64,000 nucleotides of DNA from Atrina japonica (GCA_030159075.1 BROG01000127.1:447001-511000), one strand, 5' to 3'; shown: positions 1-13,900, counted from the first letter of the stretch. The notes: generated from the letters alone by a model not told the origin. Numbers and translations are program-made.

Positions 1-1505
1 ACGGTAAAATGCTCTTATACCTAGCATTTGTTTCCTCTGCTGTTCCAGGCTTAACTGCTTCATTTGGTTTTTGACTTTGTCTCCAATCACTATGTCCTGG
101 TCACTTAGGCAATTCTTCACATCGCTGACATTGATGCTAAGTAATCCCGTTCCTGATTTCCCTTTAAGAACCTCTGGCTTAATGAACCTGTTCATAATTT
201 TCAAAAGAAGATCTTTCATTCTGTCATGAAGCAGATGAACCAAAGTGGCGTCTGTTTGAGACAATAGGAGGAAGCTTTTGAAAAGAGGATAGACACCAGC
301 TAAAAATAATGCTTCAACCCTAGTTTCTACTGTATGTCCAATAAAAGCCAGCTGTATCCTTTTAAAATTGACACTTTTTGGAACACTTTTCTCTGATTTT
401 TCCAGGTTTTTCAAAAATGCAATAATTGCATCCCATTGCTCAAGGAGTATGTCAACAGATGGCCCAAGTGACAACCATCTCACCTCTATATGCCTTTGAA
501 ATTTGTTGGCTTCAATGTCCAAATCAATTTGAAGAGCTTTGTAGTCTTCTCGTCTAGCTGCACTGTGTTTAAACAAGTAGAACAGATCCAGGCATAGATG
601 TTCTACAACATTGCCATACTCATCTATCCCTTTTCCAAAGCTTTTATGCACAATATGCATGTTGCAACTACCAATGTGTACTAGCCCAGAGTGGTCAGGA
701 ACTTTTCCTTTGATCTGACTCTAAAGTTTTGACATAATTGCTTTATTAACATTTGGTCCGTCCATGCCAAGAGCTGTAAGCTGGCTTAGTGGTATCTTGT
801 CCTCCTGAAAGACATCCATTATGCTGTTTGACACTTTAATTGCTTCTGCACGACCAAAGAAAAGAGATCTATAATATCTACACCAAACTTCATCATTTTG
901 AGAAGACCAGTATCAAATCCTGAGGTCCATCTGCTTTTTTACTCGGGCCTGGGTCGTTTCATCAAAATGGAGGGAAAACTTAGCCCCAGAGTCACAAAGA
1001 TCATTTATCAGTTCGTGTCTGAAATAAGGACCCATACCATCAACAAGTAAATAGGAAAATTTAGTCCTGCTCAATTGAATACATGTATCAATAGCAATTT
1101 TCGAGTCTGGATGTTTGCTGGATATTATCACATGACCTGAAGCTAAAATTGGCATTTGCAACCTGGGCTGCCCAAATTCCTTCTGATTTTAGAACTTCAT
1201 CTGAATGTACATATAGCTTGATAGTGTTTGAAGCAGCAGATGTAGATGGAGTTTCCTCTTTACTTGTGAAGGAGAGCTTAGATTGTGACCAGTGTTGGTA
1301 GGATGAGAGATTTATGGGCTTTTCCTTTTGCATGTTGGAGAACTTGTGCCTTGCCTGAATTGTCTATTCTGAATTCAGAATCACAAACTCTGCAATAAGC
1401 AAACTTATCAGAATTTCCTCTCCTACACCATTCACGCACTATCTGTCCATTGCAATCTATAGCAGAGGTCCAGGAATTCTGGAACTTGGTTACCCCGTGT
1501 GGCAT
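1..1505 (-). pseudogene. Decayed hAT-like / zinc-finger transposase-derived gene, 5' part
   Basis: I read a protein-like track on the minus strand, starting at 1505 with a short N-terminal zinc-finger-like unit (YCRVCDSEF followed by HAKGKAHK, a CxxC...H...H pattern). It continues through KSEGIWAAQVAN, FSFRSCDNIQQ, TKFSYLLVDGMGPYF and FSLHFDETT to MHIVHKSFGKGIDEYG and HIEVRWLSLGPSVD, and is still open at the window edge. This order resembles the large domesticated or transposon-derived hAT-like proteins common in molluscs, fish and cnidarians. The track needs a frame change near 1300-1310 and another near 1118, and it meets in-frame stops at 913-915 (TGA) and 721-723 (TAG). Downstream of the last stop it is open for about 240 codons. 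The family call rests on remembered motif order. The broken state is seen directly, unless the assembly has errors here. Confidence 0.6.
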
Positions 1506-2360
1506 TTTCAGTCAGTTAACATATATAAGTCAAACTGAAATCAAAATCATGATTAATATCTTTGTTTCCAACCATAGCGGATACACAAGTAAATGTATGA
1601 GCTAACACTACCTGCCAAATCAATATTGATAAACTCCTTTTAAAACTTATTAAATTTGTCTCTTTGTATGCCATCAGTATTGCAAAAATATGGGGTAAAA
1701 CTGATGGGACTCAAGGGGATATTTTAAAATTTTCATAGGAGTTGATCAATGTTAACTGAGCAGTTCAAATAATGTTTAAACTCGTACATTTACTTGGGTA
1801 TCCACTGTAATCATTTCCCTTTAATGGGTTGGATAAAAGCACAATCTGGATGACATGATATAGTTTAAATAAATCATATTTTATTTGCCTAGTCTATTCA
1901 TTTTTAAAGAAAGCCATACTTAAAGTGACATTCATGAAATTGATTCCATATTAATGGTATTCATAATAATGCTTTGAGATATATACATGTACTTTATTGT
2001 CTTAAAAGCTTTTCTGTTAGCATTGTTTTGTCAAAATGAAGAGATAACATGAGTGTTCCAATAAGCATGGCTTAAATTTTGCTGCCCTAGCTACACCTTA
2101 TAAATGGTAAAACTATAAGGTACATTTCCAGCAACAGCTTATTTGATTTCTATGCCAATTTAATCTGAACAGTTTGGAAGTAACTCTTTTTAATGGTTAA
2201 ATCATTCAAATTTTATGTTTTATTTAATTTTTAAAATAGGACGGTCAAATTTTTTTAATATATAGGGTTTTATAGGGATTTTAAACAAATATAGGGAAAA
2301 TATAGGAATGGTCAAATTTATAGGAAAATATAGGAAAAATAGGGACTTGACACCCTGGGC
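1506..2360. other. Intergenic, no gene seen
   Basis: AT-rich sequence with no convincing coding frame, no RNA gene and no clear tandem structure. Confidence 0.5.
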
Positions 2361-2950
2361 TATACTTTCAGAGTTATTATTTGACCTTGTATAATACCAC
2401 TTTCTCTTTAGAAAATATATATACAATTTAAATTGGAGTTCAACTGATGAAGTGTAATTGACAGAAACGATCGTCTTGAGCATTATAACTTTGGTATTAT
2501 GTTTATAATATTTATAACCACTAGGTCGTTGCCACTGCGGGTGGACCGTTTGCGTCCCCGAGGGTATACATAAACTTAGTACCTGGTATTTTGGTATTTA
2601 TAACCACTAGGTCGTTGCCACTGCTGGTGGACCGTTTGAGTCCCCGAGGGTATCGAGGGTATACATAAACTTAGTACCTGGTATTTTGGTATTTATAACT
2701 ATTAGGTTGTTACAACTGCTGGTGGACCGTTTGAGTCCCCGAGGGTATATATAAACCTAGTACCTGGTATTTCGGTACCAGCTGATAATCTTATACTAAA
2801 TATCATAAACATAACACCAAAGTTATAATGCTCGAGACGATCGTTTCCGTCAATTAGATTTTATCAGTTGAGCTCCAATTTAATTAGATTTTCTAAAGAG
2901 AACGTGGTATCAGACAAGGCCAAATAATAAATCTAAACGTATAATCAAAA
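2361..2950. repeat. Foldback element with tandem core
   Basis: An arm at about 2361-2512 is repeated in inverted orientation at about 2799-2950. Both arms share the motif TATAATGCTC (or its complement), the stretch CTTTAGAAAAT and the tract around AATTGGAG. Between the arms are three tandem units of about 86-95 bp, each carrying GTGGACCGTTTGAGTCCCCG or a close variant (2513-2775). A fragment of the same core lies reversed at about 3075-3119. A further copy of the right arm lies at about 57044-57220. The inverted arms with a tandem core suggest a foldback or Helitron-like non-autonomous element; no transposase is present. Confidence 0.6.
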
Positions 2951-3179
2951 CCCGTCTAAGAGTAACCACTGTAAAAAGATGGCTATCCGAGCTTTAGAAG
3001 AATTTAGAAATTTAAATGTGCTATAAGTGCTTTACTATTAGATTAATAGCTGGTACCGAAATACCATTTACTAGGTTTCTGTATACCCTCGGGGACTCAA
3101 ACGGTCCACCAGCAGCCGTGCACAGACAACACATTCTACCAACGAAACATCATTGATCAGAGAATAGAGTGGATATCAT

Positions 3180-3680
3180 CACTGTACAGAGTTTGGGGTC
3201 ACGCTCTGGAAAATCATGAAAACATACGGAATTCCAGACGAGATTATACGTATCATCAAAGACATGCATGGTGGATTTCGTTGCTCAGTCAGACGTGGAG
3301 GGTCAACGTCTGACTGACTGATAACACCTAGTGTGAGACAGGGATGTATCATCTCACCACTAATGCTCCTTTTGTGCATAGACTGGCTGATGCTACAAGT
3401 GACATAGAAACCCAAAATACTGGACATTTGCCACAGTCCTGGAGAACATAGATTTTGCAGATGACATCAGTATCATGAGCCATAAACTACAGATACAGGA
3501 GAAACCAATGTAACCAGCATAGTGAGGAAGTAGACATTTTGTTACTTAGGGAGTGTAGTGAACACATCAACGGAGAAGTCAAAGAAGTGAACATCAGGTT
3601 TGGCATAGCAGCATTTCGAAGACTGGGAAACATTTGGAAGCAAAGGAAAATTCTATCAGTGCTATTCTATGCTACATAAA
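3180..3680 (+). mobile_element. Broken LINE reverse-transcriptase fragment
   Basis: Short coding islands in different plus-strand frames match the order of a non-LTR reverse transcriptase: TLWKIMKTYGIPDEIIRII, then KDMHGGFRCSVRRGG, then VRQGCIISPLMLLLCIDWLM, then LENIDFADDISIMSH. The last carries the FADD form of the catalytic YxDD/FADD box. Stops and frame changes separate the islands, so the copy is dead. It has no endonuclease domain, 5' end or tail. The exact LINE clade is not determined. Confidence 0.75.
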
Positions 3681-3744
3681 CCTATAAGACAAATAAAAAT
3701 ATTGAGATTAGGCTAAGAGGATTTGTGGAGAATACTTGTTATTA

Positions 3745-3917
3745 CATAGGCGTCGGAACTGGGGGGCTAGGGGGGCTTAGTCCCCCCCCCTTTTTTTTTG
3801 CAAAGATTGACATAGGTGTTGAAAATTGGGGCTTAGTCCCCAGATGTTTCTGGCGTATGTGTGTGTTTTAAGTTGGTTTAGCCCCCCCCCCCTTTCAATT
3901 TGCTTCCGACGCCTATG
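3745..3917. mobile_element. MITE with CATAGGCGTCGGAA ends, TA duplication
   Basis: A 173-bp unit begins CATAGGCGTCGGAA and ends with the exact reverse complement TTCCGACGCCTATG. TA dinucleotides lie immediately outside (3743-3744 and 3918-3919). The interior is G/C-homopolymer rich with two tracts of C about ten long. The TA duplication suggests a Tc1/mariner-type parent, which is inferred. Confidence 0.75.
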
Positions 3918-3919
3918 TA

Positions 3920-6720
3920 TTAGATGGCAAAATTGGGTAGCAGGGAGAGCAGCATAGGGCAACGGTAATCATCATCAGCAGGGCTCAACACTAAGGCACG
4001 TCCGACCGACCCTGACTAGTAAAAGATTGGTCCGGTCTAGTTAATTTGTGTCAAAGTAGCCCGACTGGTTTGGGTTAAAAATATCACTTCAAATAGACTG
4101 AAGATCTATTATTTAAAAAATTTTTGTGGAAATCCATTTTGTTCTTTTTGTAATTTATTTACCGATAGTGGGACATTTATTTACATTACCGGTGAGTGTG
4201 ATAATAGATATGTCGCTGATATTACGTGCCGTATAGACTTACTGTCATTTCGTCAATTTTGTCACCATATAATGTAATACACCCTCTGGTGAGAGATTGG
4301 TATATATTGGTATATATAATAAAATGACGCATAAAGCAACTGGAATGACACATCAGATTATGTTTTCATCATTTTAAGACTATTTATATACAGCTAAGAA
4401 GAATAAACTATTTCAATGTGAGAAGGGAAACAGTTGGAATTTTGCTACAAATTGTACGAGTAGTTACGTCGGGTTCAATAATATGGCTTAAATATGAAAA
4501 GCTAGATCGGTATATACAAGGACAATACCATCAAAATATCTTTTCATTTAATGTAATACCTATGTTATTAACATTTAAAAGTAAATTATCCCACAAAATT
4601 ATCATTACGATGGAAAGGAGCTTCAATCCAGTTACATGTCCCGTCATTCCGATAATTGGCGTCATTTCGGTAATTCTATGGACCCGCAAAAATTCAGATT
4701 GAAAGCGAAACTGAAAGCATCGTTCATAAAATCACAAGTGCATGCAGCTTTACTACCCTAGCCTAGGCATATTTTAATTTAACCGGACATATAGAATGGT
4801 ACGTTTCTTTTTTGACAGAGTTGTTTGAATTGAGTAACGATATCTCTAATAAAGCAGATCAACTTACGATAACTATCGATATCTGTTTACACTGAGTGAC
4901 TGACGACGGCTTCTTTATAGTAGTTGAGGCATAACTAGAGATGAGGGCGTATCAAAGATATCAAAGGGCTGAATAGAAATCAGAATTTATTTTACAATGA
5001 TTAGGCCTAAAAGAAAAAAATTCAAACTTATATACATACTTGTTTCTTGTATAAATAAATTGTCAAAGCATTCAACTAACTGTCTATTCAGGTTTTATTT
5101 TGTTCATGATAAAATCATAAATCAGTGGAACAATCAACATGAATACAGACTTACAGTGTACAAATTGAGGATAATTTACTTGCACGCTGTCCAGATAATA
5201 ATTAGGCCTAATATATGCAGCTTACCCGTGAAGATGTTTCTTTTCCTTGAAATATAGGTGAGGGATAATTTTTCTTTGGGGGGCACTTTAAGCGGGTCAT
5301 ATTCTGCTTTGTCCATTGTTTCCATTTATGATAGGCTACCGGTAAGTTTTGCAAGACAGAAAGTTGAAATATTGTCTCTCTCTTTTTTTAAATACGTGTA
5401 AATGGTAAATATGGCCAAATTGTGACATGAAGACTTGAATTTTCTGTTTAAATTGCTGAACATTGAAAACAAAAATTTATTTGCGTTGGCTATTTTGAAT
5501 TCCATGGTATAAGTTTATATTGGCGATTTATATAAACTTTAACAGCATATACGAATAATTGTTGCTCCGAATTCTAAATATTAAAAAATCGGTCGGAATT
5601 TCTAATATCAATAAATGATTTTTTTAAATATTAGAAAATTAATTCAGTTAATATTAGAAAATTAATTCAGTTAATATTAGAAAATTAGATTTAATAGTAA
5701 ATAGAATTAATTCCCGGTAAGGCTTGCCATAAAGTTTTTTAGTACATACTAAAATTTTCAGTATTCAAGATTTTTATTCAGATTTCGAAAAAATATAACT
5801 GATCGATATCCAAATTAAATACTTATGAATTATGGAAAATATAACGAGTTTCCTGTCCAGTCATTAACAAACATTTAAACTGTTTCATCAAAATGGCCGC
5901 TCTGAAATGTCGACTTTGTAATCTGACAATAATTTTTACTATATATCAAGGTTAAGATTTTTTTTATTTTAAGATATCGGTCACGTTCATTGCCAAAACG
6001 GAATGTTTTGGATTTTATTTGCATATGCGTAGGCATGCAGAATTATTGTTTCGATTTTCTCGGGAATCACCCGTTTGATGGAAAGAAAACTCGCGAGGAA
6101 TCCTGCATTAGATTAGGTAAATAACTAACATGGCGGCTAGAGAAATTAACCCGATACATGTGCAAATCGGGCGTTAACTTATTCAGCATAACGAATATAT
6201 TGACAGCTTTGTACACAGGTTAAATAGTGAGATAATTTCCTATCTATTGTTTATGTATAAAACTAAACACCCTTACCTAACGCAATGACAGAATGTGTGT
6301 GTATTGATTATAGCACAAACAAATAGTAAAATCACAAAACGTGCACCTGCTTGTTTCTGGACAGTAGTCTACAGATAACTTTCACTTGTTGTTAAACATC
6401 GGACACATAATTTTATATCTTACCCGCAATGAAACTGTTCACAAAGTATATTTTTGTTAGTATGCATGTCATTAATTATTTAAGCAAAATTCCTGTTTAA
6501 TCCAAAATGCTTAATAATGGTCTATTGACTCGATGATTGACAGCATTAATGTCATTATGAGTAAAGTACGGGGCTTCTATGCACACTTTGATGTGTTCTC
6601 CTTCTGACACCCATGTTTGTTGACGATTCTCACAACACAGTTTATAGATTGCCAATTTGTGTGTGTGTATGTGAAAATTGAAAAAGGAGGCATGAATTGA
6701 CAAGAAGTATTGATTTCAGT
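3920..6720. other. Intergenic, no gene seen
   Basis: AT-rich sequence with only short chance reading frames. A small tandem repeat (about 24 bp, TTAGAAAATTAATTCAG type, roughly 2.5 copies) lies near 5631-5690. No promoter of the ZNF106 homolog could be identified, although it probably lies in or beyond this interval. Confidence 0.5.
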
Positions 6721-6730
6721 GGCATAGCAC

Positions 6731-6829
6731 TAATCCCCTTGGGGATTCTGTCGCGGCCGTTTTATCATGTTAATCCACCAGGCAGGGCAACACAATAAAA
6801 CGGCCACGACAGAATCCCCAAAGGGATTA
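6731..6829. mobile_element. 99-bp hairpin MITE with 9-bp target duplication
   Basis: A 35-nt left arm (6731-6765, TAATCCCCTTGGGGATTCTG onward) and a 35-nt right arm (6795-6829) are reverse complements with two mismatches. They enclose about 29 nt. The 9-mer GCATAGCAC occurs directly outside on both sides (6722-6730 and 6830-6838). A 9-bp duplication fits a Mutator-type parent; that family assignment is inference. Confidence 0.8.
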
Positions 6830-7321
6830 GCATAGCACCTCTAAGCAAATTATATACACAAATGAAAAGTATTGAGTACACAAAATTTAGAAAAGCATAA
6901 ACAGTCAGTGTGTATAATAATCATGATAACTGGCTAAGTAAGGCATTGTGACTTTGAAGTTTCTCTGCTGACTACTAATAATATTTTTTTGGTGACAAAA
7001 ATAGAATTGCTCTAGTTTCTTTGCCCCCTCCCCACATCTGCTGTATTCATTGAGGTGTAGCCCTCAGACCCTAACCAGTTTTTGAATACACATTATTTCG
7101 GGCTTGCTATGCATCTGGATTTAATTTCTGTGGTTATGAGAATGGAATTTTCAGAGTTATTTATTAATGTATCCCTTAATCATAAATTTTATGAATCATA
7201 TTTTACTTAGATGTGTTAGATATTGTGGATTTTTGTCGTACATAGGAATAGATTATTTATATTTTACTTATACTTAAGTTATTTCATTGTAATATTCATT
7301 TTAAGGCTGTTCATAGCAGAT

Positions 7322-7417
7322 ATGGAAGAGCCAGAAGTCATTCTAGATGAATCAAATAATAATGATGTAGAGGAGTTTAACTGTGACATCTGTAAAATCT
7401 CGTACACATCAGACTCG
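7322..7417 (+). CDS. ZNF106: ZNF106 homolog coding exon 1
   Basis: 32 codons starting MEEPEVILDE and containing the first finger's CDICK pair. It ends at donor GTAAGT (7418) in phase 0. An AG at 7318-7319, three bases before the ATG, could be the acceptor of a spliced 5' UTR. Confidence 0.85.
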
Positions 7418-10400
7418 GTAAGTTGCAGCTTAGAAGTATTGCAATGTACCCCTAAACTTGAATTTTGTTTCTGTTACATCAGAGTTAACCAAAAATGTGT
7501 TATTGTATACACTCCTGTTTGATATTTGCCTTTAGATGAGAGGGCAAAATTAAAATAAAAGCAAAATTTTCAAGCTAAATAATTGAAGCATGAATATACC
7601 GGTAAATGACATCCATGACACTGTAGTGATTAAGGGTGAATTTAAGATGGGGTAAATATATTGTCTGTTATAAAAGGGTCAAAAATAATCGGGGAAAAAA
7701 ATTCCAGGAATACAGTATTGAATGAAGACAGTCTGTTTTATGCATTTTGTTTCTCTTTCATAGATGTGATTTTAGTTCACTATATTCAGTATGTTTTGAA
7801 TCCTGGGCTCTTGGAAAACTGTGACCCAAAAATTAGTGTAACATGTGGATTGACTGCTGAACCTAGAAAAGGCAGAGACGAAATGCCATTAATAAATTGT
7901 TTATTCAAGATGGCCGTCTAACAACATCACAACATGTTTTAAAACTATCATGACAACATTAATTATGAAACATGTATCATTCTAATATATAAATTCATAT
8001 CCTTATCAGACATGACTGAATCCTAAATTAACATATGTAGTAACCGCATAAACCATAATTACTTATAACCATGTCTATACACTTTTGAGTTATCCCCCCT
8101 TATACCAGCTCTATAGTCTTACTCCACACTTAAACATTTACTATACTAACTAACTGTCAACTCCATATAACTGAACTACATAACTGGTAACAAGGTTTAC
8201 ATGTGAACTTTCAACTATCCAACCATTTTACATCTCATCTACATATAACTAGCATGAAGCAGGGAGACATATAACTGATGTATCACCTATAAGTTATCAC
8301 AATTACTTTTAACTGTTAACTGAATGTTAAGTAGTTAGATTTGCAAATTATTACTGAGTGATGGTTATTTGATAATGTAAATTGATAATAGACAAAGTGT
8401 CTCAACAGAACAATTGAATGTTTGGAATATTCAAAACTGGTAAATGAACAAATGAAGTAATATAATTCAACCATACAATACACACATTATAATTGATTTG
8501 TAGGTTATAGGAATTACCTATCATCATGATACCTTCATGCCTATTCAATCAGCAGATTATCATATAATCTAAGTAATTGTCTTCATGTAAGTGAATAATC
8601 TTGGAATCTATATGTGTGAGCTGGTGCTTAATGACTATAACTGTTTAAGTAACAATTAATTCAAATCAGAATATACCTTACAAAATTGAACGTGGAACCT
8701 CAGTATCGCACTAAAATCTACTAAGCTACCACAGTCTGCACCATCATTGACTATTATTTGATTACATCACTTGGGAAGTTATTGCTAATCAGACTTCACC
8801 ACGTCATAACATTAAACATTCACATCATTTTCAACACACAGTTATTTCCTGTGCTAAGGGAGGTAACTTGTATTAAGTCAATGGAAACGTGTCATCTGAA
8901 TAACCCAAGAAGTAACAACATTTTCTTTGGATAAAATGACAGATTTGGTCCAAGTATTGGGTTATAGGAGAAGGACTAACAAACTTCATATATAAATAGT
9001 GGTATTTAAAACCAAGCAAATAAACACATTTACATACTTGAGGCTCAGCATCGAGCTGATAGTTTCAGTGACTCTCACGACCACATGGGTGATTTCCCAT
9101 GTTTGATTATTTATTATAATTAATCATAACTGGGGTGTAATGTTTTGACATAAATTGCTATGTGATCACTGTTGCTTTATGTATTATCTAGCAACTTTTG
9201 ATTTTACTGTGACAACATTTACCTTGTATGCTTACCTAGAAAAGGTAGACAAAATGCCATTAATAAATTGTCTATTCAAGATGGCTGACTAACAACATGC
9301 CAGCATCCGGGTACTGACAATGCCCAAATAAGGGGTTCAGAAGTTATCCCTCTTTGTTTATGGAATGAAAATTGTGCAACAACAAGCTGAAGTTAGTTGA
9401 ATAATTCAGAGTTATTTTGCCTCCTCCTCTTGAGGGTGAGAAACTGAAAAAATGAATAGATACACAGTGTCAAAATGACTAAAAGAATATCCTTAAATAA
9501 TCCTAATACATAATAAAATGATATGCATGAACTGCTAAAGGACAGATTTTCTTAAGATAATATAAACATACACATGTAAGAGGTAAGTATATAAACAATG
9601 TATAAGGATGGTGTGGTATAATCTATATTTTAGTATATGCCAAAGGACGAGGTGCATACATGACCAATCGGCAAAATAGTAATTTGCACTGAAAACACAA
9701 AATGCATCAGCAACCAAAGTATTTGCAAGTAAACTGATATCAGTCTTTTCATTTAATACAATTTAACTTACTTCATGGGGCTCCTCTGACTCGCAAGATA
9801 TTGCAAATATCTGAAAGATAGACCAGTACACTGACCTGTATGGCGTCCACGTGAAAACAACTCTGATAAAAATCAAAGTCAAACCGGACAAACAATTCCG
9901 GAGACAAGACAAAAATTTTGGTATCCTTTAATAAACAATCTTGAATGCACATTCCTACATTAGCTAACCAAGAATTTTCTCACCAAAATGTTTATTTGTT
10001 AACCAGTTCAGAGAATGTATATAACTTGTGTAATATGTATAATTTCTGGTCAGCTCAATAAATATTGATACAATACATTTTACCAATTACTTTACAGAAT
10101 GATTGATACTTAACAATTCTGCCTGCTAATTAAATGAGGTAGTGATTTCTCAAACCAGGGTATTTGGCAGTAAATATCATGTACAGTGTACATTTGTCCT
10201 TCAGAAAATCCTGTCAGAATAGTGACATTGGTTATACATGTGTAGGTAAGGATTTCTGATTGTATTGTTATAGGCAGGACATGACTTATTTCCTAAGTGC
10301 ATGAAACTCTGGTTATTTTCAAGTCCTTTTGGGTCCTTTTTAAATATATTTGTAAATGTTTATCACATATGTATGTATATACATGTAAATGTTTTTTGCA

Positions 10401-10887
10401 GGAACTACGAGATCATATATGGTCATTGATGCATCACATAAAAATAGAACAGAAAAAAAAGTGAGTAGGCATTTTAGTCACACATTAAATTTGATACCTT
10501 TTTATCAGCTTCCCTACTCATAGTAATACCTCTTTTATACAGCAATGATTCTACATGTATATATAATTGTACCAGTAATTAAAGGTCCACCAATGTATTA
10601 TCTTTGAATGAAAATTAAGGAGTAATCCCTCCCAAATCCTGTTTATTCGGAGCCTTGCACATGTATAGTAAAATTCATATAACCTGGTGGGATGGAGTCT
10701 TGTGAACCCTTTTTTGACCTGGATGAATTTAAATTTTAGGTAAAGCATAACATTAAAATTACACTGACTAGAGTAATCATTCCTACCAGTCACCATACAT
10801 AAGATAGTATCCAGTGTGACTGTGAGTAGAATCATCCGTATGATAATCAATAGGTTCCTCAGCCCCATCATCTTATGTGAAACGGAC

Positions 10888-10971
<84 letters not shown>

Positions 10972-13900
10972 CACCTACACACACATACACACACACACAC
11001 ACCAACACACACACCAACACACATACACACACACACCAACACACACACACACACCAACATACACACCAACACACACACACCAACACACACACCAACACAC
11101 ACACCAACACACACACACACCAACACACACACACCAACACACACCATACCAACACACACACACACCAACACACACACACCAACACACACACACACACCCA
11201 CCAACACACACACACACACACACACACACCAACACATACACACACACACCAACACACACACACACACGCACATACTGATGTTTAAAAAGATTAACTGTTG
11301 AACCATGCAGTTCACTAATTACAGGTAACAAATATGGGTAGAACAATTGAAGTGTATTGGAGAGAGAAGCCTCTACCAGGGTGGAATTTCTAATGACATA
11401 AATTCTTTAAATTAATTTAATTTGAAAATACACTCCTTTATCCAAAAAAAGCTGCCATTTTGAAGATCAACTTTTTCAAAAAAGGAAAAGAGTACTGTAA
11501 CTGCAGTTACTGTTCTAATTTCAATAAAAGAGATTCTCACTTAACTAAGATAAGTTATACCTAAATGCCCCAAATTTTGTCTAATTTGTCACGATAAGAA
11601 TTGACCTATCGCCGAATGTCCGACACAACACCTTTTGGCAAACTTTTCCACGTCACAATTTAATGGCCCGTCAAAGATTCATTTGATTATGACATCACAA
11701 TTGATTGATGTCAAAAAAGCACATGGGCAGCCATGTGTTAGGCATTTGGCGATAGGTCGATTTCAACTCGCCCCAACCTTACTCAATCTTATTGCCGTAA
11801 AAGTATTTTCATTGGTTTATAAGTACCCCCCCTTGTAATATACATGTAGGATGTTTTGTTTCTGGGCGATATGACACTGGGGTGAATCAGTTGTTCAGAT
11901 GGGGTGATAAGGTTAATCTTTTGGCGCAAAATGCAAACATGGAAATTTTTCCGTATATTTCTGCGATTGTTGTGTTTGCTTTGGTCATTTTCGAGACGGA
12001 CGTAAAAATGCAAAAAAATATTGGGTGGTGAGATATCATTTGACATAGTCAAATAGCCACCATATTTGATCGGTATGTCGCTTACAAGAAGAAATAATTC
12101 CTTGGAATGTAGGAACTCATTGGGATAAATGTAGCGCAGGCTTGTTACCTCATTCTCTGGAATCATTTGATTACTACACCTAAAAATAGAAACAGTTGGG
12201 TTGAAGTGGTCCTGTTGAGATCATGGTAATGTTTCCTAAGCACAGTCTGTACAAGTGTACAAGAACATCTGCATTGTGTGTAGATTCATAGTGGGAAAAA
12301 AACGCTGTACATTTGAAACTCTGGTAAACTCTGTTTTGCCGTCATTTCAATTTGAGCACATTGTGTGTTGGGAATGTGGTTTGGATGTGAAACCCTCTTG
12401 AAATGGCCAAAATTCTTGAAAGATCGGATGAAGACAAAGTATGTATCATCTATGCAGGACTTACAAACAAATTTTCTTGGATTTGGCTGGAACGAAATGT
12501 GTATGCATTTTGGTGATAGAAAGAAAACTGCCAAAAATCACACTTTTGTTATACCTCCAAAGCTGTCAAATTGCAGGATTTTGCATGTAGAATTCAAAAC
12601 ATTTTGTTGGGGCATGCTCCTGGACCCCTCCCCCTAGGGTGACTAAGTCAGCATTTTTTCAATTTCTCATTCTTATGTCTGAAAATGTTAAATCAGGTGG
12701 AGTTGGGGGGTGAGAGTTGAGATAATGTGGTATAGTGTGAATTACCTGGCATGCATAAACTTCATTAAGAATACCCAATGACCCTTACCACAATCCTGAA
12801 TTCTTGATTTGTGTTTGAAATATAATAGGTCAGATACAAATTATTAATTCTAGTTTAATTTGTCCTGTAACTTAATTCTTTGGCACCTAGTTTATGACTT
12901 CATTGTTTTTCAGGGGTTCTGTACACAACTGTAATCTTTGCTTCACTTCCTGTCCAAATATTATTGAATATGGAAAGCACCTGAACCAAGAAAAACACAA
13001 AAAGGCAATTGAAGAAAACAGAAGACAAAAAGGAGAAGAGGACCTCCTGATTGGAAAAAATATTCTTTTTGCCAAGATGAAGTAAGTCTTTTTACCAAGA
13101 TTGATATCTTTACCTATCTTCCTCAACAGAATCAGAAAACAAAACTTAATCAGTTTTTCTCTTCAGAACAGCATTTACTTTCAACACTGTTATGATTCAG
13201 TGATTTTGAAATCTGCATTTGCCTTCAACTCCAGAACTATAGGGGGAAAAGTGTGGAGAGTTTCAGCAAATTCTGTTCAATCATTTCCTTATTCTCCAAG
13301 TTGCCCCAAAATGCTGCTAAAAGAGCACATTTACCCCTGTCAAAATTTCTCTCTGAGGGAATGAAACATTCCTCTTTGGTCCATTTTACATTTACACATT
13401 TGCCTATATGTTGTCCAGAAGTACTTATGCTAATTCAAATCGCCTTTGAAACAGTATCATTTAATGCAGGGCTAGTCCTGGCCTGAAATTGTTTTTGCCA
13501 ATTACCAATCCAGAAAATGTGATGCTTCGCCGATGAATTATTTTTTTTTTGCCAACTAAATTTGGCAAAATGACGTAGGTATAATACATGTATATAAACA
13601 TGTAGAGTGTTTATAAAATCCTTAGAAAATGCCTTGCATTTGCTTTTTATACGTGTGTAGTAACATGTTATGTACATATTTATATTTGTATATATCATTT
13701 TGATAAATTAGTTTTACCTCTAGATATGTACTCTGCATAAGGAATCAAAAGAATTGCTATCTCTTTGGTTCAATGATATGTTTGCTACCCCTACTCCCAG
13801 AGGAAGCAAAGGAATGGTCTGACAAATTATCTGGACTCTATTTTTGTATTTTAAATGAAAAGAAAAAATGATCCCTCTTGCTGCTATATTTAATTGCATT

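Noticed and set aside
4418..5257. Plus-strand frames of about 90 codons
   Set aside because: AT-rich, no recognisable motif, no splice or start context; consistent with chance.
10551..11315. Long frames rich in Cys-Val or His-Thr
   Set aside because: They are translations of the CA/GT microsatellite and have no flanking coding character.
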